64,000 nt of DNA from Sitta carolinensis (taxonomy: Eukaryota; Chordata; Aves; Passeriformes; Sittidae). Below, piece after piece: positions 37,717-48,306 of this stretch; the stretch's first letter is position 1, and every line of letters begins with the position of its first letter. The position numbers were made by a program, and so were the translations under genes. The DNA is taken from the NCBI GenBank assembly GCA_032173965.1, contig CM063283.1, forward strand, positions 20,130,501-20,194,500. The letters are read 5' to 3'. Under the pieces are notes generated by a model that did not search any database, had not been told where the DNA came from, and worked only from the letters and a program-made list of their open reading frames with translations.

Positions 37717-40700
37717 AAATCCAGCTACAAAACACAAATAAATCAGGAAAAATGCAGTATATGGCTATACAAGCAAACATCCCTTTCAGTTTCTCTCTGA
37801 ACAGAAAACCCGATGGACAACATTTATTCAAGCAGAGATTCTTGCACAGATATTCTAGGAAGGTTGACAGTGGCTTTTCACAGGCGTGGGTTGTGTTTGT
37901 GTGGTTCTGTCCCTCACTCTGCTCACATACCCAAGTGAACAGCGGTGCTCCAATTCCAATGGCGTTTGCTGAGCCCAGCACGGCCACCCAGCTCATGGCC
38001 AATGGAGCAAGGTAACAGCAGTACCACATATTCATGCAGAACGACAAACAAGTCTCCAAAAGACATTAGGAAATGTCCTGCAGAGCCTTGTTTAACTGCA
38101 AGAGTAAACAGCAGATGAGGAGAAGGGCACAGCACACAGGCAGCATTCATCACAACAGATCGCTCATTGTTTTACCTAAAGTGACATCCAGAAAGTTGAA
38201 ACATCCACCTCTCTCCTGGAAAGCTTGGGTCACAAAGTGTCTCGTGGGTCTCTGCACAGATCTGAAGAATTCATAACTAGAGAGGCTCAATCAAAGCCTG
38301 ATTCCTCAATCTGTGTAACGATTTTAATTCTTTATTGACTTGCACACTTGATATGTGGCTGGGATACAAGTTTAGATCTATCGTTCTACCTTCCTCTGTG
38401 GCAGCCCCATGTCTTCCCATCCTCAGTAAGGATTCACAGAGTAAGAGCAGACTTACAGCCTCTGCTGTGGTAATCATGGCAGTATACCAGGGCTGATGAG
38501 AAATTCCCAGAGTTCAAGAAAGCGTTGCCCCTGCTGTGACGCAGTATCAGACTAATTGACCTTTTTCCCTACTTATCTAGAGTCTCCTGTGCTATACCAA
38601 TGCCCAGAAACAGCCCAGAAACTGCTGTCAGCCACCAGTAGAAAGGGACAATTTTGCCTCAGGGCAAAGGAAGCATGAGATGACATAACCTGCCTCACAG
38701 ATCCTTGAGCTGTTTTTGCACTAAATAGAGTTACACCCTAAGGACGGAAATGGAACTGATGAAAAGGTCATCTTGGTTGTGTTTTCTTTCAGAGAAAAAA
38801 AACATCCATTAGAGGTTATCAGAGAAGGAATTTTATTTTTAGAATGCTCTTGTTCCCATGAAACTCAAGAGAATTTCTATCTTTGACTTGAAGGGGAACA
38901 AAATACTGCCCTTGGGGAATGACTTTTACATTATCAAAAAAGAAATATGATTAGGAAAACCTGTAGAAAACTCCAGGAAATTGCTTTCAAAGAAATTTAT
39001 ATACAGAGAGAAGTGTTCATGTTAATTCTGGAACATTATTTTGTCATGCTGTTAGTTTTATAAGGTACTGGTTTACAGTACCTTCCAGAAAATATTAAAA
39101 TAAATGGCGATCACAACTTTTTAATTAGCCCGGATTAGAAGAGTGAGAATTTTACAGAGGAAAACAATATGATTTTATAAATTTATTTAATCTTTTTTGC
39201 AATAAATGAAAATATCTTCCAACACATACAAATGTAAATAAAGACAAAGACAAAAATCCTGTCCAACAAAGCTCTGTACAGCTTAGATCTGGTAAAGCAT
39301 TTGCACATTTTCTGGAGACAGTGTATTTGTCCTGCACAGTTTTTCTGATATTGAAGAAGCCTTCACATATTTTTCCTTTTGCTATTAAGCTGCAAATAAA
39401 GAGTTTCTGTTAGCCCTGGTTTATAAAGTCATTGACAAACTAGACTAAAACTAAAACTCATTTCTTCAAACAAAAGCACAGTTAAAACTGATGGCAGTAT
39501 CTTTAAAAATGGTTTTCACATAACAATTGAGAAAAAGGAAGATATCACTGGAAGATCATTTTCCTGTAATGGCATTTTTGCTGCCCTGTAAGCCTGATTT
39601 CACAGGTTTTTCATCTAGCAGTGGAGAGATGATTAGTCTGCAGGTGATTAATTCTGTGGTAGAGAGTTAAGGTTACAATTATGGCTGATGCTCTGGAGTG
39701 GCAGGGATGAGCTGTATGGCTACAGTGGGGCTCAGGATTCAGGAAAGGAAGAGCTGGACAAATACATTTACTGCAGGACCTTGTCAGTGTGGTGTGTCTA
39801 GGATGAGGGCTGGAGGTGGCAAGGATTTATAGCTTCTGGCTATTTGTGATAGGAACAGTAGACTGACAGTTTCAGGACTGGTTCTCTTGGCAATGAATAA
39901 AGTGTAATTCATCCTCTGACAGAAAACAGTGACTGGGCTAAGGATGCAAGAGCATTCACTGTCAGGAATGCTCTTAGGTGGCTTAGAATCACAGGTCCAG
40001 TACCAGATGGCTAAGGTCTTGGTTTTACGTTAGTTCCTTCAAAAGCTAAGGAAAAAGAGAAAACTTTGATATCAGACAAGCCACTCATTGTGGTATGAAC
40101 TCAGTAGAACTTATTGATATTGTATTTAAAAGAAACATCCTGATCTTAAATGTTATGATCCAGGAAAGGGGAGGCTACAAGAGCAAGTTAATGGGTGGAC
40201 CTACAAATTTCTGAGGGAATCATGTATGAGCTACTATTTGTAGAGGGCTGTGTGATTCTCCCAAACTTAATTTTTAGGGTTTCTGGGTTGGTGGGGTTCT
40301 ATTTTGTTTATTGGCTAACATTGTGTTTAAGGTAAGGGAAGATGAATGTAGAAAATTTCCTTAAAGGATCCTGACAGGTTGTGGCTGATCCTTCCTGTGA
40401 GTAGTGAATGGCAGGAAACATTGACAAGGTCTTGGACACCATAACCAATATGGATTTGCAACTAGGAATCTGTGGAAAAAATCAAATACCAGTGTGGTTT
40501 CAAATATTAGTGTGTTTTCTTGTAGGGTATTAAGACCTGGAACAAAGAGGTTATCTTTCTGGACTTGAAATTTAGACAATGTTAAAACTGCAGTTCAGGA
40601 AAGCAGGGGCTGCAGAGGTCAGCTTATAATTGGGGTCCTTCAGCTCTCTAGGGCTGGCTGAAAGCTGTGGTTAGGAAGGGTGTGTGTCTTCTGTGCGAGT

Positions 40701-43617
40701 GGGTAAGGATTCTGCTGAGAGGAGAGCAATGGTTGGTGCTGTGTTTTACATAAACAAAGCCTGAGAAGCCTGTTCGGTGTTCTGTGAGACCAATAATTCC
40801 CATTTCACTGTTGATCTAAGAGGTGAAGAGCAGGAATGTAACCTGTGAAACAAGTTGGGGCATGGATAAAACTCTGGAGAAGATTTTAAGTTGGGATTTG
40901 CTTTAGGTCTTTAGTAGTTGCTCCATGTTCAACATGAGTTTTGATAAAGCTGAGGTAAAGTTTCACTTCAAGACAGGTTAATTAGTACTCATTTCAATAT
41001 GGGTGGAAAGGAGGATCTGGAGAAATTTGATATTGCCAGTTCTATTGGGATAGGATAGGGATTGGACTTGGGGATGACATTGGATTTATGCTTTCTGGTT
41101 ATTTTTGGAGAGGGGCAGGTGTTAACAGGGGTCTGAAGATGATTCCTTTATGGATTATTTTGAGACTGGATAGAATGATTTGCTGTAAAGAAAAGCAAGC
41201 AAACAAGAAATCACAGTTTTGAGCTGTTTGTGAGGCTGGTAAATAGCCCTGCAATTGTTTCATCCCATTAATACATGTTTCATTTGAATGTTTAAAGATA
41301 GTATGTTCTTTGCTTTTTATTTTATTTGAAATTTATATATATGTTAAAATGTAAAAAAAGTTTTTAAACTAAGCACTATATTAAATACTGATGTCTGGGA
41401 CAAAACAGATTTAACTTCATGCATGGAGACAGATACAGATACAAAAATTAAAGAGAAAAATAGAAACATTGATAGTATTAGTGAAAAAGTAAACACTCCA
41501 GGTGTTTAATGTATCACTATGGCACAGCACGAGGGAGTACAAGAAATGTGTTAATGGGATTTTCTGCCTTTCCAATGTTCACTCTGTGTGCTTTCCTTAT
41601 TTTGCAAAGTTTCAACATTCAGAATAGTCCTCCTGGCAAACATTATGAATATTATATATTCATGTATAAAAACTGTTCAGATCCAACCTTGGAATCATTT
41701 TGAGTTTGTTTATGACCAATTAAAATGCCATATAAATTTCAGATTCTGCCATCTGAGTAGGCTGAATGCAGAGAATGAAGGACAATATCCTGTACTTCTA
41801 ATTTAATTTTCCCATCAGTGTTTGTTTGAACTCCATCTGTGGGTCAGGACAGTGGATGTCTGTGCAAATATTTTCTGCTTACGCCAGCCAGGACCGTGTG
41901 CATAATTCCAGTTAAAATTTCAGCAATAGTTTATAGTCAGTTAAGATGACTTTTCCACATAGAAAATAACACTTTCAGACTGAGACCTTTATTAATGAGA
42001 TATATGTGTCACTTGCTTGTGGCAGAACTTCGTATTTATGCAGTCTGGACCTCCCTCTGGCTCCAGATCTTGACTGGAGTTTGAAGAAACTTATAATCTC
42101 CAGAAAATGAAATTTTATTGAACTTGGAACAGTCCCACAAGCATCAGAGACTTGCTGTGCACACAGAGAAAACAGAAGATAAGTAATTGGCAGAAGAATG
42201 TAGTGAGTCGACCTGCAGGAAGAAGGTAAAATATTGTGGAAGAAGACAGCAGCAGGTAGAGGACGCAGCTCCTCTTTGGGTCAGCAGGATGTGTTTTTCC
42301 AACCACTTTTAAGTTTTGTCTCTCATTCCAAGCATGATCAGTCTTACTTAGGAGAGACAGGGAGGCGGAAAGAGGTGGAAAAGGCACTTCTATGATTCTC
42401 AGCTTGGAAAAACAAAGTGGGAATGTCTGCCAGAGAAAGCTGGACACTTTGGAGCTTCTTGAAAGATCCAAACATTGTTATTTCCTCTGATTATTCATGC
42501 CATATCTGAAAGAGAGTGACCTGTAAGTGTTCTCATGGTCTTTGCATACACAAAGAGGTATGAGACATTTTCAAGGGCATTTATTTTAGATTGATGGAAG
42601 GAACAAAGAGCCAGGCAGCTTCCAAGAGGGTGTTTCCATAGTGTGACCCTGAACATTGTTTGAGAACGGTTTGGCTGCTCCCTCTGAGCACAGGACAGCT
42701 CCTGGAAAATGAAAAGGTGCCTGCTATCAGCAGTAGACAGACATGGCAAGCTCATGCAGCAAAATTCAGATATTAACTGGGAAATGTCCTCAAAACAGGG
42801 AAAGCTGAAGTCAGGATTTTGGGTTCGGTCACTGAGAGGCCCATTGGAGACAGGCCTGTTTGCAAAAGCTGGATGTGTAGTCAGATTGCAGGCAGCTTGA
42901 ACATTCAAAAGATACTCAGAAATGGGCAGTGGATTCGGTTCTTAATGCAGCATCAAGTGGATTGATATTTTTCCTGCCAGTACTGTGTACAGAATAAATA
43001 TGAAATAAATTCAGATAACTCTCATTACAAAAGAGAAAAGAAATTAATTTCCCCACTGTGTGTCTTGTATCAAGACCACTTTGAGTACTGACTGACCACT
43101 TCAAACCTGAGTTGCGGCTGTTTGTAAACAGTTTTGGACTCAGTTTGCTCAGGCTGTATTTCACATCACCTCAATTTTTCACATAATAGTCCATACTAAT
43201 TTAGGTAAATACTCCATCCAATCCCCTCCTGAAATTATATAACTCCTTTGGTTCCGTCGTAAATTACACAGAAGCTAACAGAAAAATAAAAATCTGTTGC
43301 AAGTCTCCACCTCATAGGTGGACACTATCATCCAGAGCAACCAGAAGATTGACACAATCCTCCAGATGTAGGCTTGGTATGAAGATCATGGTAGTTTTAT
43401 TTTTATCCATGATAGAGCAGAACACAAAGAAAATGTATCATGTATAAGAGAAACCGAAAGAATTTTAAACTGGTCATTGCCCAGCTTACTTCTTCCATTA
43501 TAGTGAAGTTTTTTCATGGCTAAATTCCTATTTCCAAATAATCCAGATTCTTTCAGACCATTTCTACAACATCAGTTTACTGGGCCTCTTGGGATGATTC
43601 CACTCTTCCCATGTTGA
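37717..43617. other. Intergenic, part with strong purine/G skew
   Basis: No gene recognised. From about 39600 to 41200 the + strand is visibly rich in G (and T) and poor in C. The frames at 42115-42471 and 42495-42908 (minus, 118 and 137 codons) have no motif or splice context that would support coding. Confidence 0.35.
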
Positions 43618-43680
43618 GGGCTGGGACTGGATGATCTTTAAGGTCTCTTCCAACACTTGATATTCTATGATTCTGTGATT
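43618..43680 (+). mobile_element. CR1 LINE 3' end fragment
   Basis: The block GGGACTGGATGATCTTTAAG, then TCTCTTCCAACACTTGATA and the terminal TTCTATGATTCTGTGATT, is the avian CR1 3' end with its ATTCTATG-type octamer tail. Only about 60 bp remain. Confidence 0.85.
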
Positions 43681-44282
43681 CCATGTTGCTGAACTGTGGA
43701 GCTTTTCAGTCATGATTTTCTTTAGGATGGAAACTGAAGAGTGATGGAGTGAATAGGAAAAAGGAAACAATACCACTTCAGAAGGAAATCTGAAGTTGGT
43801 TTTGGAAGAGAAAATACAAAAACTCCTAGAATCTAAACATTACATTTTGGCAGTATGAAAAGAAAATTATCTTGACTGTGGACTCAGAGGCCTTTGGCTC
43901 TGTTTACATTCTTAAACTTCTACATATATTTGAAGTCTAGAAATAATGAATCCTGGAAGACAGAATTTTCAAATTGTAAGAGGGAGCCTTGAAGCTGTCC
44001 AGATTCTGAAAAAGAATTGCTCAAGACCTTACTTGCTGCACCTTTAACATTGTTGTCCCCAAAGCTATTCAAATAGTGCTCCAAAGCTGTGATTCAGGAA
44101 ATGAGGGCTCCCAGGGAGTTTTTCTCACTGAATAAGTGCAGCCAAAGTCCAGGTTTAGCACCAGAGCAGACTGCTATTAGAAGTGTGTTAGTGTAATGAT
44201 GAATCCCTCTGAGATACACTAGGATGACATCCATGATGATAAGAGCTCTCCCTAGTCAGTTTTCCTCTTCCTCCGTTCAGTG
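43681..44282. other. Intergenic, nothing recognised
   Basis: Sequence between the CR1 tail and the 31-bp duplication, without gene or repeat signature. Confidence 0.4.
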
Positions 44283-44344
44283 ACCCTCAGAAAAACAACA
44301 TTTAAGCTGACAAACCCTCAGAAAAACAACATTTAAGCTGACAA
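44283..44344 (+). repeat. Perfect 31-bp tandem duplication
   Basis: Two identical 31-bp copies (44283-44313 and 44314-44344), each beginning ACCCTCAGAAAAAC and ending AAGCTGACAA, abut with no spacer. Zero mismatches point to a recent event. Confidence 0.95.
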
Positions 44345-47059
44345 CCACATTCCATGAACATTACTTATGGTACATTTCAGTGACTTCAGCTCCAAACATT
44401 TCCTCCTATTTCCCTCATTGTTGTAATCATTGCATGACCAAACAGCTCTAAGCATTCACTATCACAATTGATTTAACCTATCTGTTTGATACAAGCCAAC
44501 CTATCTGCTTCTAATTTCATTTTGCTTTCATAACCAGCTTATATAACCGGCTAAGATGGATTTTTGTAATTTCCAACAACTCCAGACAACCAATCTGGAT
44601 TTCTGTGAATCTCAGTCACTCGTAGGTATAATGGGATAATATCTCTGAAGGAACCCTTGTCATGACAGCATTGTGGCAGGCAAAACTGCATAGATGGAGG
44701 GGCTTCAGAGCAATACTTGGCAGGAAAAACCAGTAGGTTGTAGACTTGCAACTGTTCAATTCAGTATACTAGGACTGAAGTCCAAATGAAAAAGGGGTGG
44801 CAATAATTTTGGAAGTCTGAATTCAGCTCATTTAATTTGTCAGGATTTCTGATTCTTTAGTGGCAAGCTCTGAAGAATGGCAGATACAGCTTTTAAATGC
44901 ATTTAAAAGCATTAAAATGCAGTGGAATGGCAGCACATCTTCTGAGGGGCACAATTTCTGCCAAAAGCAGAGAGAAGAAACCATGTCATTTATATTATAC
45001 CAGCTGTCATCTTTCTAAAGCTACCAAATTCTCTTTGCAGCTACAAAAGTAACTCTATTTTTTTCTCATCCCTTCAGGGGTTTGAAATACTAAGAGCCAG
45101 TGTAGTCATCTTTTATTTCCCTTACTCTGTCCTTTCTAGCTTTAATACTTTCCTTATTACTATGCATGTCTCTTAACAAACTTTTTTTCTGTACCATTTT
45201 CCCAGCTACTGAATACAGAACTTTGTAAGAAATTCTTAAAACTATCATCCTGGGTAAACTGAATTACAGATTTAAGAGCAAAACAAAACCATATCTCAAG
45301 AGTTCTTTATCTCTACGATCTTCGGAAGCGTCTCAGGACAGTGTCCAAAATACATAATGCAATTAAGTTACTGCGTTCTGGCATTGGTGCAGCTGAGACT
45401 AATCCTCTTCAATGCTTTGACTTGATGATAAATATTTCTGATGGCTGGGTTTATTGCAAACTTGGGGCTCCTTCTATCTGGATGCGAATTCCTATCAGAC
45501 AGTTTAAAGCCTTGGATTAACCTTCAAGCAATCAAAGCATTAACTCTTTTTGATTGTGAAAAGTTAACTTCCCCAGACATGAGTACATATATGGCTCTTG
45601 GCTGGTTCTTAAATATGTTTTACATTTTACAAATGCAGAAAGGAAGACAGAAAAGTTTGGGCAAGGTTTGCAGTCAGTAAGAAGCTGCAGTGATCACAAC
45701 TCCAGGGGAGCCTTGCTCCCCTTTGGACTGGCTGGACTGAAGCTGTTTGCATGTTCTTGTTTTGGTTTGAAACAAAAAGATATGAAAAGACCAACTATGG
45801 GGAGCAAGAGCTTGTAGGAAATTACATGGTTTAATTTACTGCACCAATATTCTGCAATTAAAAATTTTGATAGTTTATGCGCCTACATTTTCAAACCTAA
45901 ATGAAATACATCAGTTGTGCCCAGAACCAGCTGACAAAACTGAGATGCACCATTTATTTTCCTTAAATAAACCAAGCTTATTTTCTTCATTTTTTCTTTA
46001 ATTTTTTATATGGTCCTATCCCTGTAAAAATTACATGATGAATAGAAGCTTCTCCAGGGTGTTCTGTTGCAAAGAATGCATCTACCACTGGGTAATGAAA
46101 GAAGAAAAAGCCTTTTGTTTCTTCACAAACCAGATGCAAAAGCATTGCATATTGTAAGCGCAAATAGAGTAGGGACAAATGGTAGATTTTTAGAAGTTGT
46201 GCTTTTCTTCTTTGAGGAAAGATTTTTTTCTTAAATTTTGAAATTTAAACTGAACATAAAAGTCTTTGAAGTACAGACACTGATATGAGGCTGTCATTAA
46301 GTGAATCTCGTTAGAGTTAAGGAGAGATTCCCTGCAATGCAAGGCCTTGGAATAACATTTTACCACTTCAGTGTGAAGCATAGGCCTGTTTACATAAGTG
46401 AGTTGATCAGAGACAGTTTCTGGCCAAACAAACGTTCAAGAAGATTAATGGTGAACACATGTTGTATTTTGTTATCTAAAACAACACACAAATTCTCAAC
46501 TGAAATCTAGGTTATGTTATGACATAGAGTGTTGGTTAGGGGTATTTCCTGGTTTTGGAGTGATAATGTGGTGTTCATTTTTGTTGCCTTTTGGAGAATG
46601 CAGTTGGGCTTTTTGTAGAAGAATTTCACTCAGTTACTAGGGAAAGAGTGAATTTTCTTCCTGCTGTAGGGCAAAGAAATGTAGGCCTGAGAGCTTCCCT
46701 AAATATGTACGTAGAGATGACAGAATTGTTTTATTTGCAAGGACAACAATGAGCAGCTCTGATGCCAATGAAGCTTATGGAATAGCAAGAGGTTTGTTAT
46801 TACCCTGGTTCACCAGAAATCACAGTAATGTACTGCTGGTTCTGTCAGCTCTAGGCAGTTGACTCCATTCTGCTGAATTGGTCAACAGCCTGGAGGCCTT
46901 TTTAGAGCTCACAGTGCTACTGAATAATTAAATAGCACTGCTGCAGAAACAGTCCTTGTTGCTCAAAAGACCAGGAGTGTCTACCTTTGTATTAAGGTGA
47001 AACTCAAGCCATTAAATCAAGGAGGCTAAAGAAACCACAGCTGTAACCAGCCATTAATA
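44345..47059. other. Intergenic, no gene recognised
   Basis: Contains the perfect palindrome at 44889-44910. Otherwise AT-rich, with short unremarkable frames. Confidence 0.4.
44889..44910. repeat. Perfect 22-bp palindrome
   Basis: The half-site GCTTTTAAATG is followed directly by its reverse complement CATTTAAAAGC, centred on an ATGCAT core. A further partial copy (ATTAAAATGC) follows at 44911-44920. Confidence 0.9.
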
Positions 47060-47146
47060 TGGAACTGGACATCAGATGGATGTCCTGGTAGAAAACAAGT
47101 TGAACATGAACTAGAGATGTGAACTACCTTTTGCAGCAAAGGTAGT
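47060..47146 (+). mobile_element. CR1 LINE, left part, interrupted by an LTR
   Basis: The words GGATGTCCTGGTAGAAAACA and AGTTGAACATGAAC, then CCTTTTGCAGCAAAGG, follow the CR1 3' region (the stretch reading 'gtcctggtggacaacaagttgaacatgag', then 'tgcccttgcagcaaag'). The sequence stops at the LTR and resumes beyond it at 47725. The left boundary is approximate. Confidence 0.65.
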
Positions 47147-47724
47147 TGTTGTCCCTTGTGGTGTGAAAGAAGGAATTACAGGCAGCCTTGCCCCTGATAA
47201 GTCACAGTTGTACTAATTACCAAAGAAAGGGACAGCCTTTCTTTTGATGGGTCACAACTGTGATTAGTAAAGATAGGCGTGATAAAAGGAGTGGGTTGGC
47301 TGGTTAGGAGAGGCTTTTGATGAGGAGGAGCCCTTTGAGGAAGAGAGCCTTGAGGAGGAGGAGGAGCCCTGAGGAAGAAAGAAAGATTCAGACAGCAGGG
47401 GAATGAAGAATGGAACAAGGAAGAGAGTTACTGGTGACAAAAAGATCTGTGAGGTCAGTCTGGGTCTGATGGAGTTGGAGCCTGCAGTCATAGTCGAGCT
47501 AGCTAAGGCCTGTATTCAGAGTCTGTGAGCTAATATTTGCAGACATAGTACAGTAGGAGATGACCAGCTGTCAGAGTCTGCAATTGGACCCTCCAGTAGG
47601 AGCTTGCTGTAGTCAGAGTCAGGATGGCTGAGCTGTAAAGAAGAATAAACTGGGACTCCTTCCACATTGTTAAATGTCTGTGTCTTGGTTTGTTTCTACC
47701 CCTAACGAGAGGTGTGCTGCAACA
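47147..47724 (+). mobile_element. Solo LTR nested inside a CR1 copy
   Basis: The element is 578 bp with inverted termini TGTTG...CAACA. TATA-like GATAAAAGG lies at about 47279, and the polyadenylation signal AATAAA at 47644-47649 is followed by a T/G-rich stretch (tgtctgtgtcttggtttg), setting + orientation. The flanks, GTAGT on the left and GTCAC(T) on the right, match poorly, so a target-site duplication is not clearly preserved. CR1 sequence on both sides supports the boundaries. No internal retroviral genes are present. It is a different family from the LTR at 15454 by eye. Confidence 0.7.
47319..47386 (+). repeat. GAGGAG-rich imperfect tandem repeat within the LTR
   Basis: Two imperfect copies of a GAGGAGGAGCCCT...GAGGAAGA unit. 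The Pro/Ser-rich minus-strand frames across it are artefacts of this composition. Confidence 0.7.
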
Positions 47725-48306
47725 GTCACTGCATAAGGGAAGAGCATGGCAAGTAAGTCAAGCCAGTAAGTCATGGCTGCTCACTCAGCCTGGTGAGGCT
47801 ACATCTGGAGTGCTGGGCTCCTCACTGTAAGAGGGATCTGAACACACTTCAGCCAGTCCAGGGAAGTGCCACAGAAATCACAAATGGATTGAAGCATCTG
47901 ACATAGTAGGAGAGGCTGAGGGCTGGGATTTTTTTACTTTGGTAAGAGTAGGATTAGAGGGAATTCTTAATAGCATGGATGGATACCTGATAGAGTGGGT
48001 GTAAAGCAAATAGATCCAGACTCTTCTCAGTGGTATCCAGTGGAAGGACAAGAGGCAATAAGCACAAACTGAAATTAAAAAAAATTCATTTAAATATCAG
48101 AAACTTTTTTTTTCTTAAACTGAAGGATGATTCAGAATTTTCACAGGTTGCCCAGTGATGTTGAGTCTCTGTACTTGAAGATATTCAAACCCAGCTGTGT
48201 ATGGTCTTCAGCAACTTCTTGTAGTTGAGACTGCTTTGACCAAGGGGTTTAGACTAAACTATCTCTAGAGATTCTTTCTCACCCTAACTATTGTGTGATT
48301 TTGCAA
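47725..48306 (+). mobile_element. CR1 LINE, right part, to the 3' end
   Basis: After the LTR the CR1 order resumes: GCATAAGGGAAGAGCATGGC, GCCTGGTGAGGCTACATCTG (about 47788), GGAAGGACAAGAGGCAATAA (about 48042), GCACAAACTGAAAT, CAGGTTGCCCAGTGATGTTG (about 48144), GAAGATATTCAAACCCAGCT, and the 3' block GTTTAGACTAAACTATCTCT with the tail ending TTGTGTGATTTTGCAA. Frames are broken. Together with 47060-47146 it forms one CR1 copy split by the LTR. Confidence 0.85.

Noticed and set aside
42495..42908. 137-codon minus-strand frame
   Set aside because: Unremarkable composition without motif. Frames of this length are expected occasionally in 64 kb.
47176..47491. Pro/Ser-rich minus-strand frames
   Set aside because: They lie inside the solo LTR and arise from its GAGGAG repeat.
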